Source of the DNA: Siphonodentalium dalli
Taxonomy: Eukaryota > Mollusca > Scaphopoda > Gadilida > Siphonodentaliidae
Direction: 5' to 3'
Length of the DNA: 64,000 bases
Assembly (NCBI GenBank): GCA_032622095.1
Contig: CP136062.1
Location: 39,248,918 to 39,312,917, forward strand
A program made the position numbers and the translations under genes. Position 1 is the first letter of the stretch. Each line of letters begins with the position of its first letter. The notes under the pieces were generated by a model that saw only the letters and a program-made list of their open reading frames with translations, was not told the origin of the DNA and ran no database searches. Of this stretch, positions 10,541 to 22,834 are shown one piece after another.

Positions 10541-11099
10541 TCCATGTGTTTCTATTTGAACCCACATTAATAACTAATTAAAATCTTTCTCTCCAGGTTG
10601 TTTCACGCAATAACCTTGATTTGGAAAGCTTGAAGGGCTAATTAAGCTTCAATTTAAATCCCAACATTTTCTTATTTGAAGAACGTATCTGGTTGAACAT
10701 GTCCACCATAGTAAGCTCATTTAATTCAAAGAGCTTCACACATAGTCCCACTAGTAATGATGTGTTGTTATTTACTGCAGAAATGGTCATATAGAATACA
10801 ATACAACACATTTTGGTCACATACCTTAAAGGTGCACGTCACTTTCGCAAGATATCGAACTGACCATGTATAGAGTGGAATGACATGTCGGGGATCAAAT
10901 GTTTAATCAGTTCCAGTATTTCGTCCATAAGGCAGTTTTGGTTGTAACATCATTGTGTATGACGGTTCATTCATATGATACCTTAGTGGTTGCACACGAT
11001 ACTGTCTGTTGTATTTTATGTCTCATATCATGTATATTAATTGCTCCATTGGTGGTAGGAGTATGGCATTGGTCTCTGGTTCTTCGATGATTTCTAGTC
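10541..11099. other. Palindrome left arm, no recognised feature
   Basis: AT-rich sequence with short open frames and no protein-like composition or domain. Mirrored at 19494-20052. Confidence 0.45.
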
Positions 11100-12600
11100 A
11101 TAGTTCATTCATATTATTACTCTAAAATCTCCATTAAATGGAGAAAATAAAGAGCCCATCTTATGTAGACTAGTGTATAAATACTTACTTCATGCATTCT
11201 TTTCATCAATTATATGTATTATAACTCCCATCAAGATAGGCTGTTATACAGAGGAAACAAAGCATGTACCAAGTGACAGTCTCATGTCACGAAAGGCCTA
11301 CTATGTGGACACATTTTCTTATCAAAACGCTCTATTATGTAGGGGGTTATCAACCATTGGTCTGGAAAAGGCCTACGAGCGGAACGCGTGTATACACATT
11401 TATTCGATGTACTCTTTAATCGTCGATTTCTCTTTATTGTCGTTAATTTATAGCATTATTAGTAGGAATCTAAACTCGCCGTTATATTGAGAAAATAATG
11501 CGTCAATACCAGTCAATACCGCTTTATTGGCGGTAAATGAAATTATTGCATCATGTATCGCAGCTAAACAAGCGAGACAAATGATCACAACACAAAAATT
11601 AGTAATATTTCTGAAGCCTTGAGTGGTTTGTAATACACAGTGTAAATTTTCATTATTGCTACCATTTAAGGAAACATGCCCCCGATAGGGCTACTATACG
11701 AACACATGTCTATATTAATTTCACATATTCTTTACCGTTCATTCATATATACTCCAACTTGTCTCCAAGCTCTCTGTTAATACAGAGGCATCAAAACATT
11801 GGTCTGGAAAAGACCTACTATGTGGATGCGTGTATACATATTTACTTGATGTATTCTTTAATCGTTCATTTCTCTTTATTGTCGTTCATTTATAGCATTA
11901 TTAGAAGAAATTTAGTCTAAAATCTCCATTACATGGAGACAATAAAGAGCCCATCTGGTGTAGACTAATGCATAAATACTTCATGTATTCTTTTCACCAA
12001 TTATATGTATTGTACATCCTATAAATTTAGTCTGTTATACAGAGGAAACAAAGCATGTACTACGTGGCAGTTTCATGTTACGAAAAGGCCTACTATGTGA
12101 ACACATGTGCATATTAATTTCACATATTCTTCTCAAAACGCTCTATTATATACGGTGGTATCAAACATTGGTCTGGAAAAGACCTGCTATGTGGACGCGT
12201 GTAAACATATTTACTTCATATATGCATTCATAGTTCATTTCTCTTAATTGTCGTTCGTTTAATAGCATTATTAGTAGAAATATAGTCTAAAACCGTCGGT
12301 ATATGGAGAAAATATAGCGCAATACTGTTTTATTGTTGGTAACTCAAATGCATCATGTATCGCAACTAAACAAGCGAGATAACTCACAAATTCTTAATAG
12401 TTCTGATGTCTATGGCAGTTCACACAGTGTATATTTTCATTGTTGTTACCATTTTAGTGCATACATTACTGATTTCTGTGTAAGAACGCTGGTCTCCATT
12501 GTTGTTATGGTTGTGCCTATAACTGTCCATATTCTTAAAGCAAGTACGGTACCTCTAGGTGATATGATGTATAAAAATTGCCATTTTCACAGGTAAATCA
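11100..12600. repeat. Three diverged tandem copies of a ~400-bp repeat (left arm)
   Basis: The phrase GGTCTGGAAAAG followed by CCTAC or CCTGC, GTGGA and GCGTGTATACATATTTA recurs near 11360, 11797 and 12170. Each is followed by a CTTTATTGTCGTTCATTTATAGCATTATTAG-type stretch. A palindromic TCTCCATTAAATGGAGA motif also recurs. No coding content was seen. Mirrored at about 17993-19493. Confidence 0.7.
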
Positions 12601-13689
12601 CGTATAAACGCTCTTTAATGTATAGTTAAACTGAGTTTTCTCACGCAGGTCCATGTCTGTGTGGACTATATACGTGGTATACCTCAGTATATATATACGA
12701 AGTGAATGTGTTCTAAGTATGCATATCTGATTTATGTATACGTCCGTGTTTCTTAAAGCAAATCCAATAGATATAAGTGCGTTATGACGTACATTAAGTG
12801 CCCTTTCACTGTTAAATCAAGTAAAAAAGCCCTCTACTATAGTTAACTATTCAGTTCCACATACGCTATAAGCTCTATGGTGGTCCGGCGTGTCTTATCA
12901 ATATGTCATTATATGCACGAAGGTAATGTGTTCAAATATGTGGGTTATGATGTATACTTTAATGTTAAGGTATATAAGCATTCTTTAAGATATGCATATG
13001 CAGCATGTTGCCTCTTTACACTGACAGAAAAAAAAGGAATATATAATTTTGAGTACTAATCTAACAACGAATATCGAAGAACAATGTAATTACTTGATAA
13101 GCATTGTAAATATTTCGTCTGTTTTAAATAAAATGGAAATATTTCGTCTATTTGAAATACAGTTGGAAGCAACAATCAAGTATTTAAATGAAATTTGGAC
13201 CAAAATCTTATAATTTGAGAAAACGTATATCATTTCTATCGAAGTCTTATAATAAAGGAAGGCTTTGTGCGAATCCATTCGGTCTAATGTGTGAATGTGT
13301 TCATCATCGCAAATATAATGATGCAGAAATGAATATTTCCTAGAAAAATGTTAACATAGCTTGTATTTAACCGAAATAATATAGCATTTGAGTTAAAATG
13401 TTTCATATTAGGGCCATAACGAACCAATGCAAAAGATAGGGGGACATATTTTGCGCATAAAAATACAATATTTTGCTTTTCATTCTCTATCAAAATAATG
13501 CAGGGTTGTCAATTATCAACAAAAAACAAATACTTTGAAACAAAAACGATGACACGAGAACAAATATCCAAGAGCTAGTGTGAAAATAACCCTCACATTT
13601 ATAAAAAAAACAATAAAAATTCAGTTTTCGAGTAAGTCCTTCAAAATTATGGAATGTTTCCGTCTATGTTGGATCAAATTTGACACAAA
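12601..13689. other. Palindrome left arm, AT-rich, no gene
   Basis: Only short open frames without recognisable features. Mirrored at about 16904-17992. Confidence 0.45.
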
Positions 13690-14930
13690 AATCAATTAGC
13701 TCACTAACAGTTCGCGCAATATCTCATGTTTTGAGAAAACGTTTGCAATTTTAGACAACAATATTGCTAGTGAAGGTGACTATTTCATCCTGGAACTCAT
13801 GAAATATGATAAAAATAGATGTAAAGACACTTCACGAGCCCTCATATCTTTGAGTTATGAACATAAAGTCATCTCATAGTGCCATTGTACCCCATAATTT
13901 GGTCAGGATAAATATGTATTTCATATTTGACCCTTCATCTGTGGTAAAAAATGAATTAAGGGACATGGGAGTGGTGTCCCTAGACATTAACCTAGAGCAT
14001 AAATTGACTCAATTTAGCAATTTTAGGCAACATTCTTGCCAGGGAAAGTGTATATTTCATGTTGGTACCCATCAAATGTGATAAACATGCATCAAAAGAC
14101 ACTTACTGAGCTCTGATGACTTTGAGTTATGACAACAAAGGCATCTCATACTAGATTGTAAGCCATAATTTGGTCAGGTAAAGTGTAAATTTCATATTTT
14201 ATCCTACATGTGTTTTAAAATTCAATGTAATTACACCCCATCGGTCGCCTAGACACAGCGTAAATGTTCTCAAGTTTTCAATTGTAGGTCACAATGTCGG
14301 CAGTGAAGGTAAACATTTCATGTTGGAACCCATGAAATGTGATAAAATGGATAAAAAGACACTTCCTGAGTCCTCATAACTGAGTTATGAACATTAGGGA
14401 CCCCATAGTGTATTGTAGGTCATAATTTGGTAAGGAAAATTGTAAATTTCATGTTTTAAGCTTCATGTGTTTTAAAAATATATGTAATTACAGCCATTGA
14501 GTCCCTAGAGATCAATACACAGTCCATATGTAGTCCATATGCAATTTTAGGGAACAGTATTGCTAGTGAAGGTGAACATTTCATGCTGGAACTCATGAAA
14601 TATGATAAAAATAGATGAAAAGACACTTCCTGAGGCCTCAATTGTATGCCATAATGTGGTCAGGGGAAATGTGTATTGTATTTTGACCCTTGATGCGTGG
14701 TAGCAATCAATGAAATTACACCCCATGGTATCCTCAGATATGAAGCAACATCATAAATGCACTCAGTTTTGGCAATTTAGACAACATTGTTGATAGGGAA
14801 GTTGTACATTTCATGTTGGAACTGGTAAAATGTGATAATAATTGATCAAAAGACACTCGATGAGCCCTGATGGGTTTCAATTATGGTCATAAAGGCATCT
14901 GATAGTGTCATTATACAATGGGGAAATTTG
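13690..14930. repeat. About five diverged tandem copies of a ~250-bp repeat (left arm)
   Basis: Landmarks recur at roughly 13790, 14055, 14315, 14580 and 14810: CATTTCATGTTGGAAC, CATGAAATGTGATAAAA, AAAAGACACTT and CATAATTTGGTCAGG. The core CATTTCATG...CATGAAATG is itself palindromic. Mirrored at about 15663-16903. No coding content was seen. Confidence 0.8.
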
Positions 14931-15288
14931 TGAAGCGCTAATAAAGCGTATCTGCACGGTGTTTTGCGATCCAAAATGATCCTGATATAAGAAATGCAAT
15001 CTAGATCATACTCAGTATCTTCGTATCGACTGAATATATCGTTATTCGACGGTGTTCCTGATATACCTCCGTCTTTACTTTTCTTATACCTTTGTAGATT
15101 GTAGTTCGTCGATAATATCTTTCAGCACAAATGGCACCCGTGTATTGTCTCGAATCATGGGAAGAACTATCGTCCTTATACCAGCGAAAAGATGAGCGAA
15201 TATGGTGTGGTATTATAAACTCGCCGCGTTCGTACCTCTATTTTTCGTTTAGAGTTATTGTTCTTAGGTAAAAAATTGGCGCGGCGGC
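14931..15288. other. Palindrome left arm, centre-proximal segment
   Basis: The last ~360 bp before the centre is less repetitive and ends in a GC-rich GGCGCGGCGGC. No gene was recognised. Mirrored at 15304-15662. Confidence 0.5.
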
Positions 15289-15303
15289 AGTGGGGGTGAG
15301 GAG
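15289..15303. other. Centre (loop) of the palindrome
   Basis: A 15-nt purine-rich asymmetric spacer, AGTGGGGGTGAGGAG, separates the arms. An intact hairpin would have this as its loop. Just outside it the arms carry 6 A on the left and 7 T on the right. Confidence 0.9.
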
Positions 15304-18300
15304 GCCGCCGCGCCAATTTTTTTACCTAAGAACAATAACTCTAAACGAAAAATAGAGGTACGAACGCGGCGAGTTTATAATACCACACCATATTCGCTCA
15401 TCTTTTCGCTGGTATAAGGACGATAGTTCTTCCCATGATTCGAGACAATACACGGGTGCCATTTGTGCTGAAAGATATTATCGACGAACTACAATCTACA
15501 AAGGTATAAGAAAAGTAAAGACGGAGGTATATCAGGAACACCGTCGAATAACGATATATTCAGTCGATACGAAGATACTGAGTATGATCTAGATTGCATT
15601 TCTTATATCAGGATCATTTTGGATCGCAAAACACCGTGCAGATACGCTTTATTAGCGCTTCACAAATTTCCCCATTGTATAATGACACTATCAGATGCCT
15701 TTATGACCATAATTGAAACCCATCAGGGCTCATCGAGTGTCTTTTGATCAATTATTATCACATTTTACCAGTTCCAACATGAAATGTACAACTTCCCTAT
15801 CAACAATGTTGTCTAAATTGCCAAAACTGAGTGCATTTATGATGTTGCTTCATATCTGAGGATACCATGGGGTGTAATTTCATTGATTGCTACCACGCAT
15901 CAAGGGTCAAAATACAATACACATTTCCCCTGACCACATTATGGCATACAATTGAGGCCTCAGGAAGTGTCTTTTCATCTATTTTTATCATATTTCATGA
16001 GTTCCAGCATGAAATGTTCACCTTCACTAGCAATACTGTTCCCTAAAATTGCATATGGACTACATATGGACTGTGTATTGATCTCTAGGGACTCAATGGC
16101 TGTAATTACATATATTTTTAAAACACATGAAGCTTAAAACATGAAATTTACAATTTTCCTTACCAAATTATGACCTACAATACACTATGGGGTCCCTAAT
16201 GTTCATAACTCAGTTATGAGGACTCAGGAAGTGTCTTTTTATCCATTTTATCACATTTCATGGGTTCCAACATGAAATGTTTACCTTCACTGCCGACATT
16301 GTGACCTACAATTGAAAACTTGAGAACATTTACGCTGTGTCTAGGCGACCGATGGGGTGTAATTACATTGAATTTTAAAACACATGTAGGATAAAATATG
16401 AAATTTACACTTTACCTGACCAAATTATGGCTTACAATCTAGTATGAGATGCCTTTGTTGTCATAACTCAAAGTCATCAGAGCTCAGTAAGTGTCTTTTG
16501 ATGCATGTTTATCACATTTGATGGGTACCAACATGAAATATACACTTTCCCTGGCAAGAATGTTGCCTAAAATTGCTAAATTGAGTCAATTTATGCTCTA
16601 GGTTAATGTCTAGGGACACCACTCCCATGTCCCTTAATTCATTTTTTACCACAGATGAAGGGTCAAATATGAAATACATATTTATCCTGACCAAATTATG
16701 GGGTACAATGGCACTATGAGATGACTTTATGTTCATAACTCAAAGATATGAGGGCTCGTGAAGTGTCTTTACATCTATTTTTATCATATTTCATGAGTTC
16801 CAGGATGAAATAGTCACCTTCACTAGCAATATTGTTGTCTAAAATTGCAAACGTTTTCTCAAAACATGAGATATTGCGCGAACTGTTAGTGAGCTAATTG
16901 ATTTTTGTGTCAAATTTGATCCAACATAGACGGAAACATTCCATAATTTTGAAGGACTTACTCGAAAACTGAATTTTTATTGTTTTTTTTATAAATGTGA
17001 GGGTTATTTTCACACTAGCTCTTGGATATTTGTTCTCGTGTCATCGTTTTTGTTTCAAAGTATTTGTTTTTTGTTGATAATTGACAACCCTGCATTATTT
17101 TGATAGAGAATGAAAAGCAAAATATTGTATTTTTATGCGCAAAATATGTCCCCCTATCTTTTGCATTGGTTCGTTATGGCCCTAATATGAAACATTTTAA
17201 CTCAAATGCTATATTATTTCGGTTAAATACAAGCTATGTTAACATTTTTCTAGGAAATATTCATTTCTGCATCATTATATTTGCGATGATGAACACATTC
17301 ACACATTAGACCGAATGGATTCGCACAAAGCCTTCCTTTATTATAAGACTTCGATAGAAATGATATACGTTTTCTCAAATTATAAGATTTTGGTCCAAAT
17401 TTCATTTAAATACTTGATTGTTGCTTCCAACTGTATTTCAAATAGACGAAATATTTCCATTTTATTTAAAACAGACGAAATATTTACAATGCTTATCAAG
17501 TAATTACATTGTTCTTCGATATTCGTTGTTAGATTAGTACTCAAAATTATATATTCCTTTTTTTTCTGTCAGTGTAAAGAGGCAACATGCTGCATATGCA
17601 TATCTTAAAGAATGCTTATATACCTTAACATTAAAGTATACATCATAACCCACATATTTGAACACATTACCTTCGTGCATATAATGACATATTGATAAGA
17701 CACGCCGGACCACCATAGAGCTTATAGCGTATGTGGAACTGAATAGTTAACTATAGTAGAGGGCTTTTTTACTTGATTTAACAGTGAAAGGGCACTTAAT
17801 GTACGTCATAACGCACTTATATCTATTGGATTTGCTTTAAGAAACACGGACGTATACATAAATCAGATATGCATACTTAGAACACATTCACTTCGTATAT
17901 ATATACTGAGGTATACCACGTATATAGTCCACACAGACATGGACCTGCGTGAGAAAACTCAGTTTAACTATACATTAAAGAGCGTTTATACGTGATTTAC
18001 CTGTGAAAATGGCAATTTTTATACATCATATCACCTAGAGGTACCGTACTTGCTTTAAGAATATGGACAGTTATAGGCACAACCATAACAACAATGGAGA
18101 CCAGCGTTCTTACACAGAAATCAGTAATGTATGCACTAAAATGGTAACAACAATGAAAATATACACTGTGTGAACTGCCATAGACATCAGAACTATTAAG
18201 AATTTGTGAGTTATCTCGCTTGTTTAGTTGCGATACATGATGCATTTGAGTTACCAACAATAAAACAGTATTGCGCTATATTTTCTCCATATACCGACGG

Positions 18301-20454
18301 TTTTAGACTATATTTCTACTAATAATGCTATTAAACGAACGACAATTAAGAGAAATGAACTATGAATGCATATATGAAGTAAATATGTTTACACGCGTCC
18401 ACATAGCAGGTCTTTTCCAGACCAATGTTTGATACCACCGTATATAATAGAGCGTTTTGAGAAGAATATGTGAAATTAATATGCACATGTGTTCACATAG
18501 TAGGCCTTTTCGTAACATGAAACTGCCACGTAGTACATGCTTTGTTTCCTCTGTATAACAGACTAAATTTATAGGATGTACAATACATATAATTGGTGAA
18601 AAGAATACATGAAGTATTTATGCATTAGTCTACACCAGATGGGCTCTTTATTGTCTCCATGTAATGGAGATTTTAGACTAAATTTCTTCTAATAATGCTA
18701 TAAATGAACGACAATAAAGAGAAATGAACGATTAAAGAATACATCAAGTAAATATGTATACACGCATCCACATAGTAGGTCTTTTCCAGACCAATGTTTT
18801 GATGCCTCTGTATTAACAGAGAGCTTGGAGACAAGTTGGAGTATATATGAATGAACGGTAAAGAATATGTGAAATTAATATAGACATGTGTTCGTATAGT
18901 AGCCCTATCGGGGGCATGTTTCCTTAAATGGTAGCAATAATGAAAATTTACACTGTGTATTACAAACCACTCAAGGCTTCAGAAATATTACTAATTTTTG
19001 TGTTGTGATCATTTGTCTCGCTTGTTTAGCTGCGATACATGATGCAATAATTTCATTTACCGCCAATAAAGCGGTATTGACTGGTATTGACGCATTATTT
19101 TCTCAATATAACGGCGAGTTTAGATTCCTACTAATAATGCTATAAATTAACGACAATAAAGAGAAATCGACGATTAAAGAGTACATCGAATAAATGTGTA
19201 TACACGCGTTCCGCTCGTAGGCCTTTTCCAGACCAATGGTTGATAACCCCCTACATAATAGAGCGTTTTGATAAGAAAATGTGTCCACATAGTAGGCCTT
19301 TCGTGACATGAGACTGTCACTTGGTACATGCTTTGTTTCCTCTGTATAACAGCCTATCTTGATGGGAGTTATAATACATATAATTGATGAAAAGAATGCA
19401 TGAAGTAAGTATTTATACACTAGTCTACATAAGATGGGCTCTTTATTTTCTCCATTTAATGGAGATTTTAGAGTAATAATATGAATGAACTATGACTAGA
19501 AATCATCGAAGAACCAGAGACCAATGCCATACTCCTACCACCAATGGAGCAATTAATATACATGATATGAGACATAAAATACAACAGACAGTATCGTGTG
19601 CAACCACTAAGGTATCATATGAATGAACCGTCATACACAATGATGTTACAACCAAAACTGCCTTATGGACGAAATACTGGAACTGATTAAACATTTGATC
19701 CCCGACATGTCATTCCACTCTATACATGGTCAGTTCGATATCTTGCGAAAGTGACGTGCACCTTTAAGGTATGTGACCAAAATGTGTTGTATTGTATTCT
19801 ATATGACCATTTCTGCAGTAAATAACAACACATCATTACTAGTGGGACTATGTGTGAAGCTCTTTGAATTAAATGAGCTTACTATGGTGGACATGTTCAA
19901 CCAGATACGTTCTTCAAATAAGAAAATGTTGGGATTTAAATTGAAGCTTAATTAGCCCTTCAAGCTTTCCAAATCAAGGTTATGGCGTGAAACAACCTGG
20001 AGAGAAAGATTTTAATTAGTTATTAATGTGGGTTCAAATAGAAACACATGGAGAAGGCCAGGATTCGACCCCGTATGGCGCTTCATAGCCCATTAAAGGC
20101 GCGCCGATGGTGTGGATAACTATAATATGTCATGTGTAGGCCATAAGCCACGAGGAACCCATTGCTGTCCATGTTTGTACCCCATATATACTGCTATATT
20201 CAGTCGACCACCCAGGACCTCAGTTCCTCCTTTCCTGTATCGCCGATGTGTATAATATAATCAATATTTAGTCAAAATTGTAAGAAAACCCATTATTGAA
20301 ACATTGCGTTTGATATTGTAGGGATTTGACCATATAATAGTTATCAGCCGCCGCCGCCGCCGCCGCCGCCGCGGGCGGCTGGTCGACTCGTGGATCCATG
20401 TTCCTGCAACAACGCAAATGTCGACTCCACTGTATGCAGGAAATGTGACGCCAC
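15304..20454. repeat. Right arm, inner part (mirror of 10139-15288)
   Basis: This is an inverted copy of the left arm. It contains, in mirrored order, the ~250-bp repeats (15663-16903), AT-rich DNA, the ~400-bp repeats (17993-19493), the SINE-like fragment (about 20053-20107), the GCC run and the 24-bp GC repeat (20347-20390). No separate genes were seen. Confidence 0.85.
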
Positions 20455-20496
20455 GTGTGGAACAGCAACAGATACCAGCAAATAAATTTTCATTCA

Positions 20497-20676
20497 ATGG
20501 TTGAATGTGTTAACGACCGGCTAAATTTTCAACGTGTCATAAACTATCCATGCAGAATTAAACGCACAAAGAACCGAGAAGTAATTAGTGAAGAGCAAAC
20601 AAAAACATTCCGATCTGTGTACACCAAACGACTTGTTGTGGGTGAATACAACACAATTCCTTATGGATGGAATTGA
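20497..20676 (+). CDS. Small ORF overlapping the start of the F-box-like gene, right arm
   Basis: This is the mirror of 9917-10096: 59 codons from ATG, with a TGA stop 14 nt inside the ATG at 20663 (ATGGATGGAATTGA). The function is unknown. It is compatible with termination-reinitiation, an upstream regulatory ORF or a frameshifted N-terminus. Confidence 0.3.
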   Translation: MVECVNDRLNFQRVINYPCRIKRTKNREVISEEQTKTFRSVYTKRLVVGEYNTIPYGWN

Positions 20677-21286
20677 TGTGTTACCAGCAGAGATGCTTTT
20701 GAAAATTTATAATAATTTGATCGAAATGTCAAAAATGGATCAAGAAATCAAGCAAGAACTTAAGCAAGCTTGGTTTTTGAGGGAAAGTAGAATTATAATG
20801 GAGACTTTGCTAAACGGACATTTCTCTGAGGGACAGAGTCGACTGAGATGTTTGATTGAGAGATCAGAATTTGAAACTGATTTCTTAATGGATATATTGG
20901 ATCAAATGTTTTCAGATTATTGGATATTTCATGGTGTTCCTAAAAACGAAATAAACGCAATTCGTGAATTAGTTGGAAATAATTTTACTCGCTTTGCTGA
21001 ATATCAAGACAGGATTCTCAATGAAAAAACTTTGAAATTCGAAGAGGTGACGAGAATATATGGATACATTATTCTCCGAGAACCATGTACAATTTTCACT
21101 GTTGAAAAGTTATTTGAAGAAAAAGTGTCTTTGGATTATATTGTAAAAAACACTAGACCTGTTTCAGATTTAGATTATGAACTCGTATGGACATTTGGAA
21201 TAGTATGGAGTTATGGTGATTCTTCATTAAAAATAAAAAAGGTTGATTCCTGTGATGACAATTCGGCCGAAAGTGACTGTGAATAG
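20663..21286 (+). CDS. F-box-like protein, right-arm copy
   Basis: This 207-aa frame from ATG 20663 has the same predicted protein as the left-arm copy. The open frame reaches up to 20588, where the codon is GTG, so I chose the ATG. Residues 1-19 carry the LPAEMLLKIYNNL F-box-like motif. Helical, charged sequence follows, and a short acidic tail ends at TAG. AATAAA lies 7 nt past the stop at 21294-21299. It is transcribed outward toward the element's right end. The identical predicted protein in both arms could mean selection, gene conversion between arms, or simply recent duplication. Confidence 0.55.
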   Translation: MDGIDVLPAEMLLKIYNNLIEMSKMDQEIKQELKQAWFLRESRIIMETLLNGHFSEGQSRLRCLIERSEFETDFLMDILDQMFSDYWIFHGVPKNEINAIRELVGNNFTRFAEYQDRILNEKTLKFEEVTRIYGYIILREPCTIFTVEKLFEEKVSLDYIVKNTRPVSDLDYELVWTFGIVWSYGDSSLKIKKVDSCDDNSAESDCE

Positions 21287-21293
21287 TTAATAT

Positions 21294-21299
21294 AATAAA
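21294..21299 (+). promoter_or_regulatory. Polyadenylation signal of the right-arm ORF
   Basis: AATAAA on the plus strand, 7 nt after the stop of the F-box-like ORF. Confidence 0.6.
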
Positions 21300-22598
21300 T
21301 TGTACTATGTACTACTTGTCATGTTATTTTTCTCTTTTTTCCCTCGCTCACTTGCTTTTTTCAGTGGCGCTCACCACCGTACCCCCATAGCTTTCCGATG
21401 AATGGAAACAAGCCATATTTTTGACTAAATCCTGAACCGCCGGCGGCAGCGCCGCCGCCAATTTCTTTGCATGCCATAGGATTATGTAGTTGCCGCCGCC
21501 GCCGTCAGACGGTTGGCAACAAGCCATATTTCCGACTAAATCCTGAAAATTTACCCATAATTCTGCTTTGGTTAAGAGGTCGATTACTTAGGGCATTACT
21601 GTAGATCCCATCAATAATGTTTTAATTTCACAGAAATTTTAGGTGTAATAATTTGTCTTTATCTCCTGGGTGACCTCTAGATGGAAACCATCAAATCTTC
21701 GCCAATTTTATTGAAAAATGTGGCCGCCATCGGCCATCATTGATTTTATTTTATATAAATCTGTTCATTTTGACATCTAGTATTACTTAGATATTTCAGC
21801 TTTCCTCATTGTAATTGCTCAATTGACTGTAACCCATGATATTATCCCCTCTCCAATTTGAGCTAAGACATTTTCATTGTGTTATATTTTTTGACAAATT
21901 GAATGGTTTATGTATTAAGGATCGCCGCGGGCGGCTGGTCGACTCGCATATATAAGAGAATGCATTGGCACAGGATAAAAATATCCCGACTTCCGACTGG
22001 ATTTGATATAGCGGGTCACATTTATGACTAAATCCTGAATTTTGTTTAATTTTTGAAGTTTTTTGAAATTTGTGAAATTTGTGAAATTTGTGAAGTTTTT
22101 GAAGTTTTTGAAGTTTTTCGAAATTTTTGAAATTTTGTAAGTTTTTGAAATTTTTGAACTTTTTGAAGTTTTTGAAGTTTTTGAAATTTTTGAACTTTTT
22201 GAACTTTTTGAACTTTTTGAACTTTTTGAACTTTTTGGAACTTTTTGGAAGTTTTCAATGCGAGTGTCACTTTAACATTATCCCACAGTGTGCGCCATGT
22301 GTTACTTTAACATTCATCCATAGTGAGTGTCACTTTAATAATCATCCCCAGTGAGTATCCCTTTAATATTCAAGACTGAAGCTACCCCACCGAGATCATC
22401 ACGTGATATACATGTAGATAATATACCATTCATATGGAGAAATCTGGATATAACCAGCGGGTCATGTCCGGACATGCCCAACCGGTATACAAATAGACCA
22501 TGATGCAATGCGTGGGCGGACTGCGGAGAATATAGATCATGTACTTCCGTGACGTCACAAAAATCGATATCTGCCCCCAAACGGGCGGGGTATCATCA
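21300..22598. repeat. Right arm, outer part (mirror of 8004-9293)
   Basis: It contains the mirrored GC islands, the 24-bp GC repeat near 21923-21946, the AAGTTTTTG-type short tandem repeat at 22045-22259 (9 bp longer than the left array) and the mirrored subterminal palindromes. It ends at ATCATCA. Confidence 0.85.
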
Positions 22599-22604
22599 AT
22601 TGAG
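22599..22604. other. Right target-site duplication (ATTGAG)
   Basis: Identical in sequence and orientation to 7998-8003 and immediately adjacent to the arm end. Confidence 0.85.
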
Positions 22605-22834
22605 GAAAGTCGAGTGCGACTAAGTGGGGGGTGGGGGGTAGATCAAATGGTCGTCAGATTGAGGATAGTATGGGGGGTGAATCAGCGCTATATTTGGGTA
22701 TATACATAGGGAAGTTGATTGCCGAGAATCATGTGTTTTGGAGTGTCATATATATATAGAGTGGACACTTTCCTTAACATGTGAGCGTGTTTGTGTGTGC
22801 GTGGGGGGGGGGGGGGGGGGGGGGTAGCATGTAC
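22605..22834. repeat. G-rich low-complexity flank with a 22-G run
   Basis: There are GGGGGGTGGGGGG-type tracts near 22625-22675 and an uninterrupted run of 22 G at 22803-22824, preceded by a GT-rich stretch. G-quadruplex formation or sequencing slippage is possible. Confidence 0.8.

Larger units (their letters stand above)
8004..22598. mobile_element. Giant palindromic mobile element, 14,595 bp
   Basis: The left arm 8004-15288 and right arm 15304-22598 are inverted copies around a 15-nt centre. The outer ends read TGATGATACCCCGCCC... and ...GGGCGGGGTATCATCA, so the element has 5'-TG and CA-3' termini. The arms are nearly but not exactly identical. The coordinate sum of matched bases is 30592 at the centre and 30593 over most of the arm, from one extra T at the centre. 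It is 30602 beyond the TTCAAAAA array, from a 9-bp difference, and at least one substitution lies near 10605/19987. Perfect 6-bp direct repeats flank it. TG...CA ends with a 6-bp duplication fit a retroviral-type integrase, as used by Maverick/Polinton-class elements. No integrase, polymerase or capsid gene is visible, so it is non-autonomous or defective. It lies inside the last intron of the lectin gene. Confidence 0.85.

Noticed and set aside
8004-22598. Palindrome as a pure assembly or hairpin-read artefact
   Set aside because: An artefact would not create a 6-bp direct repeat exactly at both outer ends with different flanks beyond. The arms also differ by several real-looking changes. 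Read-level confirmation is still needed.
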